From assembly GCA_033220425.1 (NCBI GenBank), contig CM065648.1, forward strand, positions 2,046,001-2,110,000: a DNA stretch of 64,000 nucleotides, given 5' to 3'. Source of the DNA: Lepraria neglecta. Its lineage: Eukaryota; Ascomycota; Lecanoromycetes; Lecanorales; Stereocaulaceae. The notes under the pieces were generated by a model. It worked only from the letters and a program-made list of their open reading frames with translations, had not been told where the DNA came from and ran no database searches. Of this stretch, positions 11,501 through 22,521 are shown one piece after another (position 1 is the first letter of the stretch; the number at the start of each line of letters is the position of its first letter). The position numbers and the translations under genes were made by a program.

Positions 11501-12463
11501 CGTGCTGTATCAGAAGGAGTTGCACCGTCATCTTTCTTATACAACGCTCTCATCGGCAAGCTTGGCAAAGCCCGCCGCATTGATGACTGCCTTCGCTATT
11601 TCCAGGAGATGAGAGCTGCCGGCATCCGTCCCACAAGTGTCACTTATGGTACGGTCGTCAATGCGCTTTGCCGAGTCAGCGACGATCGATTCGCTGAAGA
11701 GCTTTTTGATGAAATGGAATCCATGCCCAACTACAAGCCTCGACCAGCTCCATATAACAGCTTGATGCAATTCTTCCTCACGACCAAGCGCGACAGCAGC
11801 AAGGTGCTCGCGTACTACGATCGCATGCAATCAAGAAATATCCAACCTACCATGCATACCTACAAGCTCCTCATCGACACCTACGCTACGCTTGAGCCCG
11901 TTAACTTGGCAGCCGCCGAGGGCGTGTTTGATGTCATTCGTGCATCCGGCCAACGTCCCGAGGCAGTCCACTATGCCTCTCTAATCCATGCTAAAGGCTG
12001 TGCGCTTCACGACATGGCTGGTGCCCGTCAAACTTTTGACGAAGTCTTGGCTGGTGGTGAGATTCATCCGCAAGCCTGCCTCTATCAAGCCTTGTTCGAA
12101 TCAATGGTTGCCAATCATTGCGTGGCGCAGACAGAAGAGATCCTCGACTCCATGTCTGCAAATCGGGTGGAGATGACACCCTATATTGCCAACACCTTGA
12201 TCCACGGTTGGGCCATGGAGAATAACATTGAGAAATCAAAGGCCGTGTATGACACCGTGGGCATGGAGAAGAGAGAGCCAAGCACTTATGAGGCTATGAC
12301 AAGAGCTTTCCTGACAGCCCAGGACCGCGACGGTGCTCTCGCCACTGTACACGAAATGCTATCTAGAGGCTACCCTTCAGCTGTATCCGGCAAGATATTG
12401 GAGCTGGTTGGCCACGGTATGAGCCGAGCGGGCAGCGTTGTCCTATCCGATCTGATTGCATGA
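8501..12463 (+). CDS. Mitochondrial pentatricopeptide-repeat protein
   Basis: A single uninterrupted 1320-codon exon starting with ATG in good context (CTAAATGG). The N-terminus is basic, Ser/Thr-rich and nearly free of acidic residues (MVFVKPLSNFARHSFGK), as in mitochondrial presequences. About residues 80-260 are low-complexity. From roughly residue 260 there are degenerate 35-residue helical repeats; the clearest lie around residues 1005-1290, such as YNALIGKLGKARRIDDC and MRAAGIRPTSVTYGTVVNAL. PPR proteins bind organellar RNA and act in processing, stability or translation of specific mitochondrial transcripts. Which transcript cannot be told from the sequence. Lack of introns is unusual compared with its neighbours but common for long fungal PPR genes. 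Confidence 0.85.
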   Translation: MVFVKPLSNFARHSFGKTLTHGYAQSLVAGTQSTNLPFGNHATNKVRRPQTAQLHTAFQNQNASSTPAVAGKAGNSNTEKGEGNADILNQYYEAWQKHQQRGEEGNEWEQFQFTKLIGWKPASVVPDVKGKELSSLGSRPDAPVDRAGLDRAYSTSAVDDIKKAEDNVAEAAAVARVDEAIANEITHIQQSSVTRDEPRRVSVSAVSEETIKQAVVDAGRSPSTSSVLTTEGSTHSTPLSDVTAATSRQDTDSQAFSEHISKLHEQQHYGQIPPIFQSMLQQGLRPTVKDYNALLASAIHHPIARHQVVPKALDVYSDMLRRKVSPDTAFYTTLIQLLSRRASDVTGMKDALDKKRLRFGGLNGTGSFLFASNETEYAILSEDDALSNAVKIFDMSTALHEPRLYSAETYRLLVTACALYGRVEDMIRTYNHMESQKVNPIASMFPPMIEAFAKSGDLVSAVECYNEYKALAMADDAGKLAIIDRKDNEVYAALIKAYAMCGKVDGGHRFLGRIVDSYADVTENRKERLEAVQDTVILDALVEERLNSGDYAGALRIAEERSLTPLVRSQAMARISVTAADHGDVSFATKAYQYLAPDYPETPAAALSMLALHIRLGNLDAARDSWALLISASGFDAYFIEPTALYATALIRNGNVDEGLMQARESFGRMRASASSASEITEEIDEAIEFIGAFLTRNGIVPSPNASLSFLWAMVENGGLVSPVAEQMLAGLGPEDIVTLSRQDMTLALQVEAGLIGNGQIMHDIAHSARFAHLLDIAVGSGAPLDERTTGLVEKALEKLARERPDIVNKWQSYQQAPSREAYSQRAFTPQPSPALSATPSFADSFDPYAATTDYRGSTIIAEELETRRNSAGLNEALQRFRNIRRAGRHPRYIVYAKLISAAAKEGRTNLIHDILGMARTDLPFLPECSVVRHGWSSILDSMVGACLTIGRRTLAAQFHQEMLEMGTSPTANTFGLYITTLKDSTKTFDEASEAVAIFSRAVSEGVAPSSFLYNALIGKLGKARRIDDCLRYFQEMRAAGIRPTSVTYGTVVNALCRVSDDRFAEELFDEMESMPNYKPRPAPYNSLMQFFLTTKRDSSKVLAYYDRMQSRNIQPTMHTYKLLIDTYATLEPVNLAAAEGVFDVIRASGQRPEAVHYASLIHAKGCALHDMAGARQTFDEVLAGGEIHPQACLYQALFESMVANHCVAQTEEILDSMSANRVEMTPYIANTLIHGWAMENNIEKSKAVYDTVGMEKREPSTYEAMTRAFLTAQDRDGALATVHEMLSRGYPSAVSGKILELVGHGMSRAGSVVLSDLIA

Positions 12464-12864
12464 GATCTCTTCATTCATCTTTTCGTTTTCTATTTCGCAA
12501 TCTTCTAGCATTATACCCCGGCGTACCTGCGTTGCGCGGAGTTTTCTTCGGTATAGCCGCCGATACATGAGGGTGATTATCACGGCCGTTATTCAGGATG
12601 GTGCATTTTTTGGAGTTCTGGTTGCTCCTGTAACAACAGTACGAGCTGGCGTTCGGGAGAAAAGTTGCCATGATAAGATGCTAGTGGGAGGCTTTGAAAC
12701 ACTAGGTGTGGGAGGAAGACGATGTAAGATACTAATAGACCATCTCCACTCATAGCTAGATCTGGATATTCCAGCATCTAGGTCATCTGCAAGCTTTGAT
12801 AGCAAGCGATGTACAATAGACATAATTATTCAAACTATTCACGTTCAATATGCTCTATCTCGTC
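12464..12864. other. Intergenic, convergent 3' ends
   Basis: About 400 bp between the PPR gene stop and the PDX3 stop on the opposite strand. Presumed 3' UTRs; no other feature seen. Confidence 0.55.
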
Positions 12865-13667
12865 CTATGGACTCAATCTCTCAATCTTCCACCCTTCCTC
12901 TGCATTTTGATCCCTCGTGTACCTAAATCGATCATGCAACCTGCTCTCTCTTCCCTGCCAAAACTCCACCATCTCCGGCACAACCCTCAACCCGCCCCAA
13001 AATTCCGGCACAGGAATATGCTCTACCCCCTCAAACCTCTCCTCCACTCCCTTCACCCTCTTATCCAAAATCTCCCTTCCCCCTTCCTCCTCAGCGAGTA
13101 CCTTACTCTGCTCACTCGCCCACGCCCCCACTCTACTCCCCCGTGCTCTCAGCCCATAATACGCCTGCGACTCCTCGTTACTCAATCTCTCCGTCCTCCC
13201 CTCCACTCTAACCTGTCGTTCTACCTCATGCCACCAGAATGCGAGACTAGCTCTTGGATTCGATTGAATATCGGATGCCTTTCGTGAGGTGCCCCAGTTA
13301 CTGTAGATCACAAAGCCAGTGGCGTCTAGTTCTTTGAGGTAGACGTAGCGGGAGGAGACGGAGCCGGATGGGAGGGAGGCGGTGGAGATGCAGACGGTTT
13401 CGGGTTGGTGGACCCGGCCTTCTTTTTGGGCGTGGGTGAACCAGGTGTGGAATTGGGTGAAGGGGGAGGGGGAGAGTTGGTGCCTTTCGAGGGATCCTTT
13501 TGTGTATTGGTCTGCTTGTTGGGTTTGCTTATCGCCGGCGGGAGCAACTGTTTGACAAGTCAGTATGTGGATAGGTGAAGTGGGAGGGCATTCATACAGA
13601 TGAGCTTGGAGGAGAGATTTGCTGCCATGCGAGTGGTTCTGAGAAGGCGGAGTGGAGATACTCGCAT
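12865..13667 (-). CDS. PDX3: Pyridoxamine 5'-phosphate oxidase
   Basis: This FMN enzyme oxidises pyridoxine- or pyridoxamine-5'-phosphate to pyridoxal phosphate (vitamin B6). Two exons on the minus strand: 13667-13598 and 13547-12865, with a 50-bp intron. The family landmarks are present in order: FTQFHTWFTHAQKEG, ETVCISTASLPSGSVSSRYV, FVIYSNWGTSRKASDIQSNP, ASLAFWWHEVERQVRVEG and the C-terminal WGGLRVVP...RLHDRFRYTR. Two in-frame ATGs are possible: 13667 (MRVSPLRLLRTTR, 250 residues, weakly presequence-like) and 13628 (MAANLSSKL, 237 residues). The shorter form fits the usual cytosolic enzyme, so the upstream start would imply an alternative targeted form. Confidence 0.9.
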
Positions 13668-14013
13668 TAAGAGGCCGGTAGGTATGAGTTTGTTAGGGTT
13701 TACCCTGTACGCTGGTCAAGAGTAGAGGTTGTTGCAAAGATTCGCGAGGAATTATCGTTCGTCATTGAGTCATCTCGAACTCAATATCTTCCCGTTTTGG
13801 TAGGTGTATTTTAGATGTTGGAGAATGGGTCGATGGTCTAAAAGCTATAAGGGCAAGATTGAAAAGACAAAATCTCCTTTCGCTATTATATTGTTATGTA
13901 GTCCAATTGTAGCTGTGGTATACCAAGGTCATCCCGATAGGGCAGCCTTCCAACTCCAAAGCAATGCCCGCTAAAAGCTGTAAAATCGCTCACAAAACAC
14001 AAGATACGAATTT
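13668..14013. other. PDX3 upstream region
   Basis: About 345 bp between the PDX3 start and the GH125 stop, both on the minus strand. It must hold the PDX3 promoter; no recognisable element seen. Confidence 0.5.
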
Positions 14014-15961
14014 CTACTCTATAACAAAAGGCTCAGCATCTGTTCCAAAGATGATTTGCGGGTTTCTCGCGGCCACGTCGAGGATTGTTTGAGCGAAGAC
14101 CGAATTAGCCCACGCAAACCAACTTCCTATGTCAAGGTTAGTGTCTAGCAGCCCAAAGTTTTGGGAGGTGAGGACTCACTGGTATAGTCCGTTACTCTGT
14201 TAACATTGACACTCTCATGGGTAAGGCCAAGTTTGCTGGTATCCCGAACATCGTTGAGGCACTGTCTTATCTCATCTCCATTGTCACTCGTCATCGCCTG
14301 GACGAGGCGACTCATAGGCCAAGCATGTTGTAGCCCAACATGGGGCCCACCAATGCCAGAGAAGGCCCGGCCTGAGAGGTAATATGGGTTGCCCTCTCTT
14401 TCTAGAATCATCTTCCGTGTGTTTTTGTAGACTTCGTTATTCAAGTCGACGAATCCTAAAACTGGTAGAGCAAGCAACGAGGGCAGATTGGCGTCATCCA
14501 TGAGAATTGACGATCCGTAGCCGTCAACCTCGTACGCAAACACTTTTCCGTATCTCTTATGATCAACCACGCCATGCTCCCAGATACCTTTTTCAATGCT
14601 GTCCGCCCTTTCTAGCAATTTTTCAGCGAGAGCATCCTTCCCCGCAGACTTCAGGATCTTGGCTGTCCGGTTGAGTTCGACTGCCATCATCGCATTCGCT
14701 GGAATGAAGAAACCCAAAATCGTTGCGTCGTCGCTGGGCCTGAAGGCACTGCGAATGAGACCAGTCCCTGGACCAAGAGGGTTTCCGTTGCCCGCAAGAC
14801 TTAGCGTCTCGGTGCCCCTATCCGTCACTCTGCGAAACTGATACTCGTTCTTTTCGAATCGCCCACTTGTGGGATTGAAGGTTGGCTTTGCTTGCTCCAT
14901 GAGCACTTCGAGAACTGTGTTTAGAGCCATATACCACCGAGTATTCAAGAAGGCTTTTGAGCCTGTACTCGCGTGGAATTGATTCCCCAAAGCCAGGAAA
15001 TGAGCAAGTGAGTCAAGCTCATACTTGCACTCAAAAACTCTAGAGGGCTCGTAGGCCGGGTGGACAGAATCGTCTTGACCATTACTGGTTGAACCCACGC
15101 CACTAGGTGGTGGTGGCTGAAATGCATTGCAGTATGGCGATTCGATCACGTACTCCACTTGCGTGTTGATAGCACCGAGGATGAGACTTTCCAGCCTTTT
15201 GTCTTTCTTTGCTAGGTGCTGGTACTGGGCCAGCTGGTTGGTAGAGTCCCTCAACCATTCTGCATTGATATCTCCAGTGACGATAAAGCTCTGCATCCCT
15301 TCCCATGCCCCATCCTGATGGTGTTTACGTTGGCTATGCTTCTCCGTTCCATCGACATGCCATCTGACGGTAGTGTCCAAGGTGTTCGGGAAAGCGTTCT
15401 CGAAGATTCGCGCAAGGTCTTTATCCACCATTCGAGATGTGACAGTCTCTATTACTTCCTCAACTAATGGCGACGAGAAGGTTCGACAGTGGGGCGAAGG
15501 TCGTTGATACGGTAGGGCGAGAGGTCCCTTGCTCAATGGCCGACTGCAGTAGTCATTAACAACATTCAGCTACCGATGGGGGTAGATAACATTCAAACAT
15601 ACTGCGGAACGACTGCATAGTGCTTGTAGTCTGGACAAGCTGTCCTGTATCTTTCGCCATCTACACCATATCCCAATGCCTCCTGATCATGACCAGCCCT
15701 CTTGTGATATTTGTGGTCGTCCGCAGAAACGCCATTGACGAAGAAGCTACTTCCCAAAAGAACGTAGACCAAGGCCAAAACGACCATGATCAGCAAGAAG
15801 TACGTAGGGTAGCCTCTCAGAAAATATGTCCGAGAGCCTCCTGGTTGTTGTTCCGGTTTGCTGGTTGTTGAAGGAGCAGATGCTTGGGGCCGTTGCGAAG
15901 GGCTATCACGACAAGTTTTAGAGGACCTCTGGTACATTGAATTAAGGGAAGGCACTGCCAT
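14014..15961 (-). CDS. Type II membrane GH125 exo-alpha-1,6-mannosidase
   Basis: Three exons on the minus strand: 15961-15603, 15543-14180 and 14126-14014, 611 residues. Residues ~1-45 are a basic Ser/Pro-rich cytosolic tail. One membrane anchor follows (about YFLLIMVVLALVYVLLGSSF), so the catalytic domain faces the secretory lumen. The rest is the GH125 (formerly DUF1237) domain: DGTEKHSQRKHHQDGAWEGM, FIVTGDINAEWLRDSTNQLA, FECKYELDSLAHFL, AFRPSDDATILGFFIPANAMM and GIGGPHVGLQHAWPMS. The final exon restores the conserved SWFAWANSVFAQTILD terminus. GH125 enzymes remove alpha-1,6-linked mannose without a metal ion, so a Golgi role in N-glycan or mannan trimming is likely but inferred. Confidence 0.9.
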
Positions 15962-16574
15962 GGAACAGCAAAGGCGCCATGTTCAGATATGCTTCTACTT
16001 AGGCACATTATACGGCTACCAACAGAGATCCCCCAAGCTCTTCCAACACTGTTAGGAGTCAAATATCTGCTGCACTCGTCTTGCGGCGCTGTACCGTGCC
16101 TTAGGGCAGCCTTAGCGGTATGAGGTACGTGCAGAAGATCGGCAGCCAGGTCAAGAGCCCCGGGATTTACCCGTCGAAAGGTACCAGTCACTTCTAGCAC
16201 TGATTGTTTTTACTTGATGACATACTCGCTGATTACCTACTTTGCCTTCCACCTTACACGAACTCTCCCTCATTTTCAGCGTACATACTGAAAGTTTAAG
16301 CGGTACCGTTATCAAGCCTTCATCAGCCAAATACCGTGCTCCCAACGCCTTGGACCTTCTATGACGGACTAGGCGTGTACTGCCACAGACAGACAACTCC
16401 TGCCTCTTCCTATTGCAACGACCAGAGAGCCACACATAAGTTAAGCTTGCCTTCGTGCAAGCTCTACCATAACCATCCACCATTCACTCCCACGCTGATA
16501 TCCCGAAGGCGGCAACGCTGGGCAAGAGGAAGTCTTCCGACGACGAGCATAGCCGCCCGGAGAAGAAAAAGATC
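15962..16574. promoter_or_regulatory. Divergent promoter region, GH125 / UBA1
   Basis: About 610 bp between the two start codons. A coding-like tract just before 16575 (reading KRKSSDDEHSRPEKKK) resembles the N-terminal extension of E1 enzymes in related fungi, so the true UBA1 start may lie in an exon here, but no upstream in-frame ATG was found. Confidence 0.5.
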
Positions 16575-19500
16575 ATGACGGTATGTGGTCCAGCTTTGTG
16601 TATCCATGGAGGCTGTGCAACAGTCTATCCCCGCCCTTGCATAGTCAAATCTTCCTCGAGTTTCCGCTCTTATCTTTCTCACCCCCAAATCACTTCTGCA
16701 GCCGTCCACGACTTCTCCCTCTCAAAGACTCAATATTGCCTAAACTGACAACTTTTCCTTTCAGGGCTCCCCCATGGACATCGACGGGCCTGCGGTTGGC
16801 TCCGAGCAGCTCAAGAATGGCGAAATCGATGAGTCTCTCTACAGCCGACAGCTCTATGTTCTGGGCCACGAGGCCATGAAGCGTATGAGCTCTTCACACG
16901 TCCTTATTGCAGGTCTTAGAGGGCTCGGAGTTGAGATTGGTGAGGTACTCATCTAATGAAATGCAAATGCCACCACTAATGTAACGATCAACAGCCAAGA
17001 ATATTGCACTAGCCGGTGTCAAGTCCTTGACCTTGTTCGATCCCGCACCTGCTACTATGTCAGACCTTTCTTCCCAATTCTTCCTACACCCAGACGATGT
17101 TGGCAAGCCACGGGCCGCGGTTACGGTCCCAAGAGTTGCAGAGCTTAATGCATATACTCCCGTGTCCGAGCATCCCGGCAAGAGTCTGACGGAAGACCTG
17201 GACCAGCTTCGCCAATACCAAGTTGTCGTCCTGACCGGAACCCCTCTGAAAGATCAAATCACCATAGCTGATTACTGTCACAACAGCGGCATTTTTGTTG
17301 TCATTACAGACATCTTTGGGCTTTTTGGCTCGATATACACGGACTTTGGGAAAGACTTTGCCATAGCAGATCCAACTGGAGAGAATCCTGTCAACGGCAT
17401 AGTTGCTGGCATTGACGCCGAAGGCTTGGTTTCAGCCCTCGATGAAACGAGACACGGGCTTGAAGATGGCGACTTTGTCACGTTTACAGAAGTACAAGGC
17501 ATGGAAGCTCTCAATAACTCGGAGCCTCGGAAAATCACGGTGAAGGGCCCCTATACGTTTTCCATTGGGGACGTCTCCGAGTTAGGCCAATATAAGCGCG
17601 GGGGTCTCTACCAACAGGTGAAGATGCCTAAAACCATCAACTTCCAGCCATTTTCGGAACAGTTGAAGAAGCCTGAACTGCTTATGTCAGATTTTGCCAA
17701 GTTTGACCGACCTCAGCAGCTGCACGTTGGGTTTCAAGCTTTGCATGAGTTCGCAAGTCACCACGACGGTGATCTACCACGAGCTCACTCTGATGAGGAT
17801 GCTGCCGAAGTATTCAAGTACGCTCAAGCGTTGGCCGGGGAGGGGGATGAAAAAGTGGAACTGGATGAGAAACTGTTGCGAGAACTCAGCTATCAGGCTC
17901 GAGGCGACCTTGCCCCAATGGCTGCTTTCTTTGGGGGTCTGGCCGCCCAGGAGGTACTGAAGTCTGTCTCCGGCAAATTCCATCCTATCGTGCAGTGGCT
18001 CTACTTCGACTCCTTGGAATCTTTACCTACTTCGGTCAAGCGATCCGAAGAGCTATGCAAACCTATGGGCACTCGCTACGATGGACAAATTGCAGTGTTT
18101 GGCAGGGATTTTCAAGAAAAGCTTGCAAACATCAAGGAGTTCCTTGTCGGTGCCGGAGCCATCGGCTGCGAGATGTTAAAGAACTGGGCGATGATTGGTC
18201 TGGCAACCGGACCTAAAGGGAAAATCAGCGTGGCAGATATGGATCAGATCGAGAAGAGCAATTTGAACAGACAATTCCTCTTCCGTCCCAAAGACGTGGG
18301 GAAACTAAAGAGCGAATGTGCCGCGGAAGCTGTGCAGGCCATGAACCCAGATCTCACTGGCAAATTTGTCATTTTGCCAGACAGAGTTGGCGCCGAGACG
18401 GAACACATATTCAATGAGGATTTCTGGGAAGAGTTGGACGGTGTGACCAATGCCCTGGATAACGTCGATGCTAGACAATACGTTGATCGTCGATGCGTAT
18501 TTTTCCGGAAGCCCTTACTCGACAGCGGAACCCTTGGCACTAAAGGCAACACACAGGTTGTCTTGCCGAGCTTGACGGAATCCTACTCCAGCTCCCAGGA
18601 TCCTCCGGAACAATCTTTCCCACAATGTACACTTCGCAGCTTCCCAAACAAGATCGATCATACTATAGCATGGGCAAAGGAGAAATTCCATCAATACTTT
18701 GTTGGACCGCCGGAGACCGTGAACCTCTATATCACACAGCCGAACTACGTTGAGGAGACTCTCAAGCAGCAGGGCAATGAGATCCCGACACTAGAGAGTA
18801 TCCGCAACTACTTGGTGACGGATAAGCCACAAAACGTTGATGATTGCATCGTATGGGCAAGGAAACAATTTGAGAGCGAGTACAACAATGCTATTCAGCA
18901 ATTACTGTACAACTTCCCAAAGGACTCGACAACTTCAAGTGGTGCGCCGTTTTGGTCTGGGCCCAAGCGAGCGCCTGATCCACTGAGGTTCGATGCCTCT
19001 AATTCTACTCACATGGGCTTTATCGTCGCGGCAGCTCATTTACATGCGTTCAATTACGGACTCAAGGGCGACACTATTACAGAATCGCACTGTAAGAAGG
19101 TTATGGATGACACGATCATCCCTGAATTCACTCCCAGCTCATCTGTCCGGATTCAAGCAGATGACAACGAGCCCGACCCAAATGCTCAGCCGTCAGGTTC
19201 CAACTTCGACGATAACGGCACAATGCAGGAAATCGTGTCCAAACTGCCTCCACCAAAATCATTACAGGGTTTCAAGCTCGAGCCCGTAGAGTTCGAGAAA
19301 GACGACGACACGAACCATCATATCGACTTCATCACTGCGGCAAGTAATCTGCGAGCCGAGAACTATGCAATCGCAGAGGCCGATCGGCACAAGACCAAAT
19401 TCATTGCAGGCAAGATTATTCCCGCTATTGCTACGACAACAGCATTGGTCACTGGTCTTGTTGTCCTTGAGCTTTACAAGATCATAGACGGAAAGGACGA

Positions 19501-19979
19501 CATCGAGCAGTACAAGAACGGCTTCGTCAACCTTGCGCTGCCGTTCTTCGGATTCAGTGAGCCCATCGCCAGTCCGAAGGGCAAATACGTGGGGACTCAG
19601 GGTGAAGTTACCATCGACAAGCTTTGGGATCGGTTCGAGGTTGAGGACATCACGTTGCAGCAATTCCTGGACGATTTTGAAGCGAAAGGATTGGACATCA
19701 TGATGCTGAGCTCAGGCGTGAGCTTGTTGTATGCCAGCTTCTACCCGCCAAGCAAGCTCAAGGACCGTCTTGGTCTCAAGTAAGATTCTTCGCTATTAAC
19801 TTACCGTGGTGGATTCAAAAGGCTGACAAGCGATGAACAGGCTGAGCCAGCTCGTGGAAACGATTAGCAAGAAGCCGATCCCTGATCATCAGAAGAACGT
19901 GATCTTCGAGATGACGGTGGAAGACACGACTGAAGAAGACGTCGAGGTTCCGTATGTCATGCTCAAGCTAGGGAAATAG
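16575..19979 (+). CDS. UBA1: Ubiquitin-activating enzyme E1
   Basis: E1 adenylates ubiquitin and passes it as a thioester to E2 enzymes. Exons: 16575-16580, 16765-16939, 16995-19779 and 19841-19979; 1034 residues, normal for Uba1. Visible landmarks: [20 protein letters not shown] and the first Rossmann-like half; the second adenylation site with [29 protein letters not shown] and [14 protein letters not shown]; the catalytic Cys near residue 605 in [10 protein letters not shown]; and the C-terminal ubiquitin-fold domain. The last exon supplies the conserved C-terminus ending in [10 protein letters not shown]. The start is uncertain: ATG 16575 is used here, 16774 (MDIDGPAV) is the next in frame, and coding-like sequence upstream suggests a longer N-terminus. 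The rest of the model is secure. Confidence 0.94.
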
Positions 19980-20487
19980 AGAAAGCTCCGAGTAGCAGTG
20001 CCCGAAAGTGACAATGAAGGCGTTTTAAGGGTTTTAAGACGATGGAGATTTGGCGCTTGTGGCATATTTTCAGCATCCATTATACATCTAGACATGGGCC
20101 CAGACTGGCAAAAGGCTTGGAACCTCGCTTGGCTTGCGTAGATACATAGACCATACAGAGCTTCAATGTCTTCAAAGCTGTCCTCATCACCCTTGACATG
20201 GCAGCTCAGATGCGCCACTGGCTTTGTGATGCTCATTCAGTGTTTAGTAAGCCATGTGAAATGCTGGGCGGATACGCTAGGAACTCTCGCACATCTAAAG
20301 ATTTGCCCCGCATCGCCGCGTCCTTAGTTTGGGTTTCACGAGGGATGAATAAAAAGCTCTCCGTTTCTGCTTTTTCTACTCCCTGTACAATTGGTTGATG
20401 TTTTCTTTGAGATCAAGAGTACAGTTAATTAGCAACCATCTATCTGTGTCCTCTCTGTCTTCTACTATTCGCAGCTCTTCCTTTACC
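19980..20487. other. UBA1 3' end and GST upstream region
   Basis: About 510 bp between two plus-strand genes. Presumed 3' UTR of UBA1 followed by the reductase promoter. No RNA gene, repeat or convincing ORF seen. Confidence 0.5.
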
Positions 20488-21858
20488 ATGGCAGTAAGAC
20501 TTACCTTCAACAAGGAAGATGTGCAAGCTCTGACATTGCTCCACTTCAGTCCGGCACGGGTCAATCGATAAATAACTGGGCGGACAAGTCCGGCGAGTTC
20601 AAACGTGGACAGTCACAGTTTCGTAATCATGTCTCCAAGCAACCGGGGGCAGAGTTCCCTGCAGAGAAGGGCAGATATCATCTCTATGTCTCTTATGCTT
20701 GTCCATGGGGTTAGTGACTCTCTGGTCCAGAGCATTTTAACCGCTGTGGCTCGCTCACATTGAACTAAGCACACCGCGTGCTCATCGTCCGTAAGCTCAA
20801 GGGACTCGAAGACATCATCCCATATACTTCCGTGCACTGGGAGATGCTAGAAAAAGGTGATTGCTTAATTATCCTGGAGAGATTTTTTGCTTCTCTGACC
20901 ACCAAAGGCTGGCGCTTCGCTACTCCAGAGGACAAGATCCCAGGAGAGAATGTGACACCCGATCCAGTCCACAAGAACTTTACCCATCTCCGAGACATTT
21001 ACTTCGACGTCGACCCTGGCTATACGGGACGTTTTACCGTGCCAACTCTATATGATATCAAGCAGAACAAGATTGTCAGCAATGAGGTGAGAAAAATCTG
21101 CAGCACCGTTGTCAATTCGACCGCGCGTGAATGCTGACACACTCTCCATCCAGTCAAGTGAAATCATCCGCATGTTCTACACAGAATTCGACGACATCAT
21201 CCCCGAGAAATACAAGAACGTAGACCTATTTCCAGAGAAGTACAGGAAGGAGATCGAGGGAACGAACGAGTGGACCTACAACGACATCAACAACGGCGTC
21301 TACAAATCCGGCTTCGCCACGTACTTTTCCCTCCCCTCTCCTCCACTCCCTTCTGGGTAACTAACACCCCCTTCAGAACCCAAGAAGCCTACGAAAAAGC
21401 CGTCCAGCCCCTCTTCGCCTCCCTCGACCGCGCCGAAACCCACCTCGCAAAGCACGCCGCACCCTTCTACTTCGGCTCCTCTATAACCGAAGCAGACGTC
21501 CGCCTCTACACGACCATCGTCCGCTTCGATCCAGTATACGTCCAGCATTTCAAGTGCAATATCAGGGATATCAGAAGCGGATACCCGGCGCTGCATAAGT
21601 GGTTGAGGCACTTGTACTGGGATATCCCGGCGTTTGGGGAGACGACGCAATTTGAACATATCAAAAGACATTATACTAGGAGTCATAAGCTCATCAATCC
21701 ACATGTGAGTGCGTCTTTGTGCTTTGGGGAAGGGAGGGTAGCTAATGTTTTTGCGTGAAATGAAGAGTATCACCCCCGTGGGACCGCTTCCGGATATCTT
21801 GCCCAAGGACGAAGAGGTCCCTGCTGCGGCGGCTGCTATTAGGTCGACGAACCAGTAG
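20488..21858 (+). CDS. Glutathionyl-hydroquinone reductase (Xi-class GST, ECM4/GTO-like)
   Basis: Seven exons: 20488-20493, 20550-20709, 20770-20856, 20908-21086, 21154-21320, 21377-21704 and 21766-21858; 339 residues. The first exon holds only Met-Ala. The diagnostic active site is SYACPWAHR with the catalytic Cys at residue ~53, followed by RVLIVRKLKGLEDIIP, GWRFATPEDKIPGE and HLRDIYFDVDPGYTGRFTVP. The C-terminal helical domain has ITEADVRLYTTIVRFDPVY and HFKCNIRDIRSGYP. Xi-class enzymes reduce glutathionyl-(chloro)hydroquinones to the free hydroquinone using glutathione, a cytosolic detoxification step. All junctions keep frame. The short first exon makes the start depend on one intron (20494-20549) with clean GTAAGA/TTCAG signals. 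Confidence 0.92.
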
Positions 21859-22521
21859 GGTTGGGAGAGGAGCTGTGAAGATGTTTCTCAAGCGGAATTT
21901 GCGGGATTGCAATTGACAGCGGAAACCCGCTGTTTCTCTGGCTTGTGTACATGTAATGAATGAATGAATGTATGATGCCTGTAGCAAGTGGCAATCAAAA
22001 GGCGCCCTTGAAAGTATAATTCGTATTTGTGAAGGCATGGCCATGTTCAGGAATCCTGGAAAGGCTGGAGACTTCTTTCATCTAGTAGCTCATTGCCAAC
22101 ACTGTTGCTGAGACATTGGCGTCGTCATCAAATACACTGGAAGGAGCTAAAGCGTGAGTAAACAAGTCTAAGTCAGAAAGAAATCGCTTCTCTTCATCTC
22201 TACTAAGGGTTCAAATACCTTGTCAGTGGGGACAAAAAAACGATGCGCTCCTGGCTGGGCGTTGCAATCCTTCCAACGAGAGTCGTGATCCTCATAGTTT
22301 GTCGGCAAATCAAGTAGAAAAAGCAGTCATTCTCAGCCTGATACAAAGGCCTCTCCTTCATTAAAAAGTCTATGGTAGTAGTTCTGCGCCTTCAAGAAGC
22401 CACTCGTCGCTGAAGCCGCTCCATTGAGATCTTACTCTCGGAGGCCCGCGCATCAAAGAACCCAGACGAATAGATTTCCTCGTTCCTATTTACACATTGA
22501 ATATTTGTTTGACATCAAAGC
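21859..22521. other. Intergenic, convergent 3' ends
   Basis: About 660 bp between the reductase and the aspartic protease, whose 3' ends face each other. No gene or repeat recognised. Confidence 0.5.
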
